Source: Mesostigma viride (taxonomy: Eukaryota > Streptophyta > Mesostigmatophyceae > Mesostigmatales > Mesostigmataceae). From it: a DNA stretch of 64,000 bases. A program made the position numbers and the translations under genes. Positions 42,406 through 50,320 of the stretch are shown here, piece after piece; position 1 is the stretch's first letter, and each line of letters opens with the position of its first letter. The stretch spans positions 2,978,676 to 3,042,675 of the forward strand of contig RPFO01000026.1 of NCBI GenBank assembly GCA_009746045.1. The letters run 5' to 3'. The notes under the pieces were generated by a model. The model did not search any database, was not told the DNA's origin, and worked only from the letters and a program-made list of their open reading frames with translations.

Positions 42406-42434
42406 AAAGTCCTAAATTTAGGACCGTGGGATGA

Positions 42435-44723
42435 TTAACAGCAGACGGGCCAGGCCCTCCCAGCTGGGTTGAGGAGCCAGGCCAGAGCCAGGCAGCAGCA
42501 GCTAACAATCCTCTGGTGGTGGATGATGGTCTGTCCCTGCTGGAAGATGACGAGCAGGAGGAGGCTGCTGAAGCAACTGTCACAAGGCCAGAGGGGACGG
42601 GGCAGCCACCTAAGGCCCGGGGGCCTCTCATGGCGGACGTCATCCGAGCACTCATGCGCAGCAAACATGATCCCAAGGTATCCAAGCTCACGGGGTGGGG
42701 GTCGTGCTGGGCAGCTACAATGGAGGTAGATACCAACTCACAGGTGTCTGTCATCAGGGAAGAGGATGCTGTAGGCTTACAGATGTCCCATCCCAGTTGC
42801 CTTGCTGTGTCTGATTTCTCAGGAAAGGTGTCCATGAAGATCCTTGGGGAAGTGAGTGTGCCTATCTTAGGGGTGCCCACCACGTTCTGTGTGGTAGAGG
42901 GCTATAAGGGGCCTGCCATTCTGGGTCAGAACTTCTTGTGCATGCCAGGGGTTACTTTGACCTCTGATGAGTTGGCACTAGAAGGCAGGGGCAGCCTCCC
43001 CCTTGAAAGATATCACTATTCCCAGGGTCTTGCAGTGGCGGTCAAGGCTGTTAAGAGTCAGCCAGCTGAGGGTCCTCAAGGTCAGGAGCCCATAGCTGAG
43101 GACCTGTTGATAATCCCAACCACCTTTGATCCAAGGCAGTTAGGGGTAAACAGGTACCAGATAGCTGCTCACAGTCCTATTCCCTGGCGCCAGCTAGTCG
43201 AGATGATGCAAAGCCCCAAGATGGCTAAGGCATGGACTCTTGGCTTTGTTGCTTCTGGGCATGAGTGGATAGTTTCCAACTGTGCAGAACCTGTGGATGA
43301 GCTGCCAGAAGTTCACCAGCTGCTCAGATTGATGTTTGTCCTCAAGCTCAAGGAGGTAGATGGTGTCCAGGTGCCACATGTCAGACCAGTTGTAACCGAG
43401 TATCATGGCACTGGCCAGTTGTTAGATGAGGAGCTCTATACTCCAGGGATGCTGCATGACACGTGGAGGATTCTGCTGTGTATATTTCTGTCTTTTCTGG
43501 TGAAGGGTGTGCCCTATAGCTCTGTGCTGATTGATTTCAAGAGGGCTTTTCTCAAGGGTGACCAAGATCAGGCTAGGCAGACTTGGAGAGATATCCCTCC
43601 TTTCTTTGTGACTGTACCTGCTGTATGGAGAGCAGAGATAAAGGCCAGGTACCTGAGAATTCTGAAAGGGTTGGAAGGTCTCAGGTCCAGTCCCATTATC
43701 TGGAGAAAGAGCCTAGAGAAATTCTTGAAGAATACTTGTGGGTTTTCTGTGTCTCCAGTGGATCCCTGTTTGTTCCAAGGGTCCCACAATGGCCTTCCTG
43801 TCTTTGCCTCACTGCATGGTGATGACCTGCATCTTATAGGTCCACCAGACTGGGTTGAGGCTGTCTTGGCTAAGATCCAGAAGCGGTTTGAGCTGGGTAA
43901 GATACAGCACATGGTGGAGAATGAGCCTATGGTCTTCTGTGGCATGCAGGCTACGTTGTTCCAAGCCAAGGGCTCGTGGTTCATCAGGATGGAGGGTGGT
44001 AAGGACTACCCACAGCAGATTGTAGATGCATTGCAGGAGCCCATCACGCAGGCTAGGTGTGCTACCATCAGGGGCATGCTGGCATGGCTTGCAAGTATAT
44101 GTGCCCCTGACTTGCTGGTTTTGAGTCGACTTACTGATTCCCAGCTGGTTGAGGTGGGTGCAGAGAGTGTGGTGCAGGCTGTCATGATGTCTCCCCCTCT
44201 TATACTGGGTCCTGTGGATTTGTACAAGCCCCTTGACATGGTTCTCTATGTGGACAGTTCTATGGATAATAGGAAGGTCACAGAGGTCAGGGGCAGGGCA
44301 GCAGCATTAGTTACCCTGGAGCAAGATCACACCTCACTTGTTACCTGGTACAGTCGGTTGCAGAACAGGGTTACACCCAGCAGTGATATTGCTGAGTGCA
44401 GGGCAATCTGTGAAGGGCTGCATACTGCTCTTTACTTGAGGGAGCTCTTCTACCAGCTATGTCAAGTGGCTTCCTGTAGGTTGCAGCTGCACACACTGGT
44501 GAGGACTGATAGCATGGGCATGGTGCAATTTGTGCACAGGCAGCTGGCCAGGAGCAGGGACCTTGACTACTTGTTGCTCAAGGAGATGTCCTACCTAGCT
44601 CACATTGAACATGTGCCTGGTGTGGACAACCCTGCAGATGCCCTCACCAAGCTGGAGGAGAAGGCGGAGAGGCAGTACCCCCTGCTCCGTGGGCTCATGG
44701 ACCCCTTACACGGGCGGCCATAG
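42435..44723 (+). CDS. pol: copia protease-like, reverse transcriptase and RNase H
   Basis: Open from 42435 to TAG 44723, no good start, so part of a polyprotein. The first domain is retropepsin-like: MEVDTNSQVSVI (DTN where the family has DTG/DSG) and AILGQNFL (the ILG hallmark), 42720-42940. RT follows: VLIDFKRAFLKGD (motif A, ~43530), SPVDPCLFQ, SLHGDDLHLIG (motif C as GDD rather than copia YVDD, ~43815). RNase H: LYVDSSMDNRK, IAECRAICEGLHTALYLREL, RTDSMGMVQF and HVPGVDNPADALTKL. The protease sits between integrase and RT, unlike standard copia (PR before IN). Confidence 0.88.
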   Translation, partial: LTADGPGPPSWVEEPGQSQAAAANNPLVVDDGLSLLEDDEQEEAAEATVTRPEGTGQPPKARGPLMADVIRALMRSKHDPKVSKLTGWGSCWAATMEVDTNSQVSVIREEDAVGLQMSHPSCLAVSDFSGKVSMKILGEVSVPILGVPTTFCVVEGYKGPAILGQNFLCMPGVTLTSDELALEGRGSLPLERYHYSQGLAVAVKAVKSQPAEGPQGQEPIAEDLLIIPTTFDPRQLGVNRYQIAAHSPIPWRQLVEMMQSPKMAKAWTLGFVASGHEWIVSNCAEPVDELPEVHQLLRLMFVLKLKEVDGVQVPHVRPVVTEYHGTGQLLDEELYTPGMLHDTWRILLCIFLSFLVKGVPYSSVLIDFKRAFLKGDQDQARQTWRDIPPFFVTVPAVWRAEIKARYLRILKGLEGLRSSPIIWRKSLEKFLKNTCGFSVSPVDPCLFQGSHNGLPVFASLHGDDLHLIGPPDWVEAVLAKIQKRFELGKIQHMVENEPMVFCGMQATLFQAKGSWFIRMEGGKDYPQQIVDALQEPITQARCATIRGMLAWLASICAPDLLVLSRLTDSQLVEVGAESVVQAVMMSPPLILGPVDLYKPLDMVLYVDSSMDNRKVTEVRGRAAALVTLEQDHTSLVTWYSRLQNRVTPSSDIAECRAICEGLHTALYLRELFYQLCQVASCRLQLHTLVRTDSMGMVQFVHRQLARSRDLDYLLLKEMSYLAHIEHVPGVDNPADALTKLEEKAERQYPLLRGLMDPLHGRP

Positions 44724-45730
44724 AGACCAGGCCTTGCTTCAGCTTGGGTGCCCCCAGTGGGCTGCTTGACCAAAGTACCAAGTGGTGACTGGTGCTTACT
44801 GGTTGACAGCCGGTCCTTCAGGGTTAGGTACACCCTCCTGGACAGGAGTTGGTGTGGAATGTCACTCCTACCAGCTGAGAATCATGCCTGGCCCTCCCCA
44901 TGGGGTTCAGAAGAGTCGCCAGGACTTAAGTCGACGCCTTTGGCCTCAAACAGTTAGGCCATGCAAGGGCAACCCGAATGTTGGTTCTTACAGGTTGCTG
45001 TATATATGGTTTTCTAGTGCTTGTTTCCAACCTGTTGCTAATAAAGAACCTGGTGGTGTGACCATGTGGAACATGGTTGCCAGGGAGCCACATTCTGGGT
45101 TATGTAATGCTTGAATAAACCATAATCATGTCATGTCATTCTCATGTTGTTCCCATGGTTGTACTGTTTCTCTTGTGTAAAGTTCCAGGTCACCTACAAA
45201 CCTGGAGGTTGGGGTGGGGTTCAATTCCCCAGCAGAGCCACAGCCTGGCATGAATGATTCCTGGGCTTAACACCCAGTGAAGACATGGGCTCCCCAATAA
45301 GGCAGTATTTGTATAGGTGCTACCTGAGTCTCTTTGAGCATAAAAGGGAAAGGCTGGCCAAGGCGGGCGCCATAAGAACGGGCGCCTGTGATAACTGTGA
45401 AAGATCAGGAACTCACAATAATACGTTCTTGGCATCCTTTAATCCCAGCCATTGGACTAGGTAATGTGCCTTGACTTTAATCTAACACCAAGTTCCCAAG
45501 GTTGGGAGCTGACCAAGGGGTCAGGGGATAACCTGGGGTGACCTCTGATTCACTGGCCAGTACACCTAGCCTGGTCCAAGGGCGTATATGTTGTTACCCA
45601 AAAGGAGGCAGGACCCTGGGCCCTATCAGGTCTGATCAACCCCAAGGGACCAAGCGGTCTGTGGCTGAGTGGGCACAAGCAAGGTTAGGCTTGTTTCAAG
45701 CTGGTCCAGCTCCAAAAGAAGAAAGGGTTG
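44724..45730 (+). other. copia 3' non-coding region
   Basis: 1 kb with no coding motif between RNase H and the 3' LTR. Includes GGGGTTCAATTCCCC at ~45213, a tRNA T-arm look-alike, and ends in the polypurine tract. Confidence 0.6.
45714..45727 (+). promoter_or_regulatory. copia polypurine tract
   Basis: AAAAGAAGAAAGGG just before the 3' LTR. Confidence 0.75.
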
Positions 45731-46376
45731 GAGTTAGCATTTTGGGCAACCAATATGCTAAGTGGATGCAGTTTGGAAAGACCTTTCCAACGCCGTGCTG
45801 ACCGCCTGAAACAGACAAGGGACGAGAAAGTTATCAAGTCCCGAAGTCCTAGCCATCCGTGGCCGACTAGGGGGCAGTCCTCTGGTATAGTGGACAGGAC
45901 ACGTGGCAGGCCGTGCCTGCACAGGCTTAGCCTGTCTATCACGTGACTGTGGTCCACGTAGATCAGAGGAGCAGCAGCCTGTGACTGGTGGAATACTGGA
46001 GCTGGCACAGGTCTGCAAGGATACTAGGCCTTGCAGGCTTGTGACAGGTCCTGTACTTCCTAGGTTGCAGAGTCTAGGCAAATCCAGTTCGTCCTGGCTC
46101 TGCACTGATGCCAGTGGACGTTGAGGATTTGCTTGCATGCCTGCACGTGCCTCGTCACGCCGATGGGAACGAGAAACAACGCAAAGGATATAGCTTGGTC
46201 ATGGGGGATGACCAGCTATCTCGGAAAGCACGAACCGTGGGTGCCACCTTGGTCGTGGAAGTGCCCATTGTGGTCGTGGCCTGGTGAACAGATTTAAGGT
46301 TGCTGCCTTGCAACATTGGCTAAGACGCGCTGTGAAAGACCAAGAGCTCACATACGTTGGGAGCTCTTTCTAACTC
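45731..46376 (+). repeat. copia 3' LTR
   Basis: 646 bp, matches 32299-32944 with two visible substitutions (C/T near 46137, G/A near 46173). Confidence 0.92.
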
Positions 46377-46381
46377 GCAGA

Positions 46382-46649
46382 TTTTTTCTTACCCTTTTTG
46401 GCCTTTTCCGTCGACCTCTGCTCGCAGGTAGACCCCGTCTGGGGGTGGGGGGCAGGCGCCGGGGCGGGTTTGGCGGGCTCGGCAACCTTGGCAGTCTTCG
46501 CGGTCTTGGGTAACTTCTTGGAAGCAACGCGCTCCTTTCCCCCGTCCTCCTCCTCTCCGCCGCCATCCTCCTCCTCCTTCTCCTCCTCATCGTCCGAATC
46601 TGAAAGCACAACTGCTTTTCGACGCCGTTTCTGAGGCAGGGCAGGCTTG
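46382..46649 (-). CDS. long minus-strand gene: middle segment
   Basis: Lies between the two LTR elements. Reads RRRKAVVLSDSDDEEE, an acidic run, then RVASKKLPKTAKTAKVAEP and a lysine-rich end (KAKKGKKKSAS) at the copia border. Its left and right frames continue those of 57428 and 32291 once each retroelement and one target copy are set aside. The VASKKxxK motif also occurs twice at 57428-57510, so this is a repeat-rich, highly charged C-terminal region. Role unknown. Confidence 0.65.
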
Positions 46650-47221
46650 TGTTACGCCGCAAGCCTCGGCCGCCACCTCTACCTCTACCTGTCCTGATAC
46701 TACCTAGACTAGTAAGGCCACCTCTATTTAAACCCCTAGCGAAAGACGAACGAGACGAACCAGATCTCAATGCATTTACATATGTGCTACTGTAATATGC
46801 CATAGGCCATTTAACCAAACCCGTTTACTCCAGGAATAGAGGAAGGAAACACAACTAAACTGCCGTGACCCAAGCTAATATGTGTTAATTCATTTAACAC
46901 ACGCCGAGTGACCACACAAGGAGTGGAACGTGCATAAATGGTCACCAACGGTCCAACAGGCTCGGGCCGACCTGGCCCTCGCCTGCAGAAACACAGAAAC
47001 ACAGGCAGGTGCACAGATGCACGCCGGTCCACTACATTCTACCGAAGGATAAGGACCACTAATAAAGTACGCGGCGCGGCGCCCAAAGGCACCCAATATA
47101 CCACAGTACTGTTACGAGGACAATCATGTCCCAGCTAGAACTACACGTAAACCTAGGAACAGCCGAGGCCAAGGACCTAATTTACGTCCGTAACTACAAC
47201 GAATTGTTACGCGACGTAACA
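46650..47221 (-). repeat. chromovirus 3' LTR
   Basis: 572 bp, TG...CA, on the 3' side of the element, which reads right to left. Confidence 0.93.
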
Positions 47222-47236
47222 CCTCCCCCCCCACAA
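47222..47236 (-). promoter_or_regulatory. chromovirus polypurine tract
   Basis: GTGGGGGGGGAGG on the minus strand, directly before the 3' LTR. Confidence 0.75.
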
Positions 47237-47591
47237 AAGGTAGGGAGCCCTCTCCCTACGCCGAGAGAAGGAAACCAAAGGGGTAGGAAAAACCTAATGC
47301 ACCCAGCACACACCAACACAATCGATAGACCATCCCAGATACAAAGCACCAATAGTTCACATGGTCTCCACCACCACGCCGGGTGGTGTAGGGTTAGCCA
47401 GCACCAAGCCTGGTGGGAGGTTCCCCTAACTGCCTGGAACGGAGTCCTGGCCGGGGGGGACGGCACTGGGCAGGACACACAGAGTAAACACATCAGCGCT
47501 AAGGACCAAGAACAGCCAACCAACTGGCCAGAATATGAGGGCGACTCTATATACCGGAGGGACAACACCCTCAGGTCGGGCCTAAGGCCCT

Positions 47592-49910
47592 CTATCTAGT
47601 GGCCATCCGTCTGATAGGTGCCACGAGAGGCCACTGCAGGACCTCCAGGTAGGCCTGGTAGTGGGCCACATCCTCGGCATTGTCATGCCTATCTACAGTG
47701 AGGAAAACATCGGCCCACACGCCGTCAGGAAAAAGGCCCAGAAAGGCCCAGTAATACCTATGCTGCGTAAGAACGACCTGGCCACGGGCCCAGTCCAGGA
47801 AGCCACAGGCAAAGAGGCGAAGGAAAGGCTCTACCGCGATCAAACAGAGGGCCCGCAGGAGGAGGCGATGGTACCGGATCCGAGGGCGCAGACCCGTCGG
47901 GAAAAACAGGTCCACCAGGGGCTCCACGTTGGACGGCCACATCCGGATGTGCCGAACCTCTCGGGAGCGCCACCGACGAGCACACTGGCGCGACCCGAAT
48001 GTCTCCAGGTAGTCGCTGGCCCGAGGAGGAGGGTGGCCACGGGAGTCTAGACCCTGGCCCGGGATGGGCGCCGGACGACGGGCATCCCACTCGAGGATGG
48101 GCTGGAGGACCGTGGTGTACGAAGCACCCGGTACTACCGCAGGAAACTCTACCGTAAGGGCATCCGAAGCCATAATGCCCAGAGGCGGAGGGTAAGCCCA
48201 CTGGAACCCACCGTAGGTGTCCAAGTCGTTGTGGCGCCTAGCCCAGCGATACAGAACGCGCCGAACCAGGATCTCACCCTGGAACACAGGATCAGCTAAA
48301 ATAACCATGTCGAAAGGAGGCCGATCAGTCTCAATGGGTAGGCCACGATCCCGAGGCGCCCGACACACCTGGGAGAACCCGTAGGACATGGGCGAGATGG
48401 CAAGCTCGGCGGAGGCGCGCGGCAGGTCACACTGGCGGCAGGCGAGTGCGGACATACCACATCCAGGCACGGGCGTGTCGCGCGACTCCGGCGTCGCATG
48501 CACCACAGAAGGGGCCCTGTCCCGATCACCCTGGGACAACTCCCGGAGGGAATCGGCAGCGCGGGTGGCGCGAGGATCCTGACCGGTGGACCGAACAACC
48601 GCAGCCAAAGACCGCGAGGCCGAAGGGGCAGGGACCGAAGCAGGGGCCGCAGGGGCGGGAGCCGACACCGACGCAGGTGGCACTGGTACAACAGGAGGTC
48701 GCGCCGGACCCGAAGCCAGAGAGGGCCGTGACGGACCCGCCACCGCAGCAGGCGCGCCGGTCTCCGTTGCCGGCGCACCCTCAGGCCACATATTGAAAAT
48801 AGGGCCCGTAGGGACAGGCAGTCCGGCATAAGATTGGTTGCCATCCAAGCTCCAGTCGGGCACCGGAATCCTCTGCGGGGGACCACCCTCCCAAAGCCTG
48901 GGATGATCGCCCGTGTCGCTGAAGAAACCACGAACTGGCTGTGAGGGCGCAGCGGGCGGCCCAGAGGAGGCGACGGCGGGCACAGCCGAAGGGGCGGAAG
49001 ACTCGCGCCGCGGCGCAGAAACGTCGGTCGCAGGCACGGAGGCAACCGGAGGTGTCGGAGCCGCAGCAACCGAAGGGGTAGGGGGCGCCGGCGAAACCAC
49101 AGGTGCCGAAACAACCGAAGGGGTAGGGGGCGCGGACACCACAGACACCCCACCTGGCGTGGCCGGAGTCTGCGCTTGGGCCGCCATGAAGGCCCCGAAC
49201 GCCGTGGTCAGGGACTGGATCTGAGCCTGCATAGCCGAAACCGTCGCCGAAAGAGGATCAGGCAAACCCAAAGGGGTAGGCTCCACTGCAACGCGCCGGG
49301 TCGACCGTGGGGACGACGGGACCGGAGAGGGAGGAGCAGACGCCGAGGAGGCGGACGCAGCGCTCGAGGCTGAATATTCTGGAGTATAATGTACCTCGGC
49401 TGGGGCGCCCGTAGGGGCAGGACCACCAACTGCTAATCCCGCCGACTGATCAGCTATCTCCATGAATTCTACGGCCCGTAGAAGGTCGCAGGGGTTCTCA
49501 TCTACCTCAGCATCACCCTCAGCCGGAAGCCAGGGGAACACATCCCGTAGGCAGGAGCGGCCCACAGGGGTAGAAAGGTAGGAGAACACTCGTGAGCACT
49601 GGAGAACCGCATCTATCTGTCCCAAGGCTGGACAGCGGGAACCACACCCTAACAAACAGTGCCCGGCATCGTCGAACCCGTGCAAAACAAGCTGGTGCGG
49701 CTCATCAGGGGAAGGACCGTACCACGTGACCGTAAAGAGGGCCGCCCTGACTAAACTCGCATGTTGGGCCTGAAGGGCCGGCTGCACAACGCCACCCGGG
49801 TAACTGGACCGCGACACCCAGCGGCCCGGAAGGGCCTCGAAATACAGCTCAGGGTCCGGTGGAGGCGGGGACGGCAGCGAGCTCTCGGCCGGAGGGGTAG
49901 GCTCTGACAT
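47592..49910 (-). CDS. chromovirus accessory ORF after pol, 772 aa
   Basis: Uninterrupted frame, ATG 49910 (MSEPTPPAESSLPSPPPP), 77 bases after the pol end, same strand. Three parts: residues ~20-165 folded-looking with clustered cysteines (GHCLLGCGSRCPALGQID, DVFPWLPAEGD); ~165-500 proline/alanine/serine-rich and disordered; ~520-772 folded-looking with aromatic and arginine clusters (FDMVILADPVFQGEILVRR, RHIRMWPSNVEPLVDLFF, YYWAFLGLFPDGVWADVFL). The position is that of an envelope gene, but no signal peptide or convincing membrane anchor is seen. It stays open while gag-pol is broken. Function unknown; no family recognised. Confidence 0.75.
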   Translation of the reverse strand: MSEPTPPAESSLPSPPPPDPELYFEALPGRWVSRSSYPGGVVQPALQAQHASLVRAALFTVTWYGPSPDEPHQLVLHGFDDAGHCLLGCGSRCPALGQIDAVLQCSRVFSYLSTPVGRSCLRDVFPWLPAEGDAEVDENPCDLLRAVEFMEIADQSAGLAVGGPAPTGAPAEVHYTPEYSASSAASASSASAPPSPVPSSPRSTRRVAVEPTPLGLPDPLSATVSAMQAQIQSLTTAFGAFMAAQAQTPATPGGVSVVSAPPTPSVVSAPVVSPAPPTPSVAAAPTPPVASVPATDVSAPRRESSAPSAVPAVASSGPPAAPSQPVRGFFSDTGDHPRLWEGGPPQRIPVPDWSLDGNQSYAGLPVPTGPIFNMWPEGAPATETGAPAAVAGPSRPSLASGPARPPVVPVPPASVSAPAPAAPASVPAPSASRSLAAVVRSTGQDPRATRAADSLRELSQGDRDRAPSVVHATPESRDTPVPGCGMSALACRQCDLPRASAELAISPMSYGFSQVCRAPRDRGLPIETDRPPFDMVILADPVFQGEILVRRVLYRWARRHNDLDTYGGFQWAYPPPLGIMASDALTVEFPAVVPGASYTTVLQPILEWDARRPAPIPGQGLDSRGHPPPRASDYLETFGSRQCARRWRSREVRHIRMWPSNVEPLVDLFFPTGLRPRIRYHRLLLRALCLIAVEPFLRLFACGFLDWARGQVVLTQHRYYWAFLGLFPDGVWADVFLTVDRHDNAEDVAHYQAYLEVLQWPLVAPIRRMATR

Positions 49911-49986
49911 GACGGCTGCGGAGGGGAGGGGACAACCAACCACCCGTCGACAGCAGACATAACATAAGAGAGGAGAAGGTCTACAA

Positions 49987-50320
49987 CTAGAGCTTATGCA
50001 GGGTTTTATACTCCTGCAGCAGGCGACTACACCCATCTAGCTCACTCTCCGTATACCAGACCTTATCTACCTCACTACGAGCATACATCCACTTCACCTT
50101 ATACTGGCGCTGGGTACCGCGGCCCTTTTTGATATCTCTATGGGCCACGATACCCTCTACCTCATCCTCTACCTCACCAGTATCCGGATTATGCTCTAAA
50201 GGGGCAGGGGCTAATTCTCTACCAGCGAACGTGCTCTGATGATAGAGCTTCAGCTGGCTTCTATGAAAGGTGCGCGAGTGGGTCTGCCAAGAGGTAGGAA
50301 TATCTATCTCATACAGAAAT
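49987..50320 (-). pseudogene. chromovirus integrase tail and chromodomain
   Basis: One frameshift near 50320 separates this from the integrase frame. It reads YEIDIPTSWQTH, SRTFHRSQLKLYH (the usual end of gypsy integrase), then EGIVAHRDIKKGRGTQRQY, KVKWMYARSEVDKVWYTESE, which fits a chromodomain (strand, KVKW, acidic W-x-x-E-S/D-L end). Chromodomains steer integration to marked chromatin. Ends at TAG 49987. Confidence 0.75.

Larger units (their letters stand above)
36872..42425. mobile_element. 5.5-kb block nested in copia pol
   Basis: AAAGTCCTAAATTTAGGACC occurs at 36872-36891 and 42406-42425; its core GTCCTAAATTTAGGAC is a perfect palindrome, so the repeats can be read as target duplication or as terminal inverted repeats. 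Between them integrase and protease/RT frames are separated by non-coding DNA. Removing the block leaves integrase and RT one base out of register (a -1 shift at ~42435). It contains two piggyBac-like elements and a GGTACC cluster. The block's own class is undetermined. Confidence 0.6.
32299..46376 (+). mobile_element. 14-kb Ty1/copia-type LTR retrotransposon
   Basis: Two 646-bp LTRs (32299-32944, 45731-46376) start GAGTTAG and end CTAACTC, perfect inverted termini instead of TG...CA. The nonamer ACTCGCAGA spans the left edge (32292-32300) and right edge (46373-46381), so the target duplication lies within it (its exact length is ambiguous because LTR ends share bases with it). Two substitutions were noticed between LTRs, so insertion is recent. 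Order inside: decayed pre-gag ORF, gag, UGA, integrase, [5.5-kb nested block], protease-like, RT, RNase H. The RT and RNase H are copia-like. It lies antisense inside a host-type gene. Confidence 0.9.

Noticed and set aside
45185-45235. tRNA-like segment (GGGGTTCAATTCCCC T-arm, CCAGGT/ACCTGG stem)
   Set aside because: No matching 5' acceptor strand, and the middle stem has an oversized loop. Probably chance within the copia 3' region.
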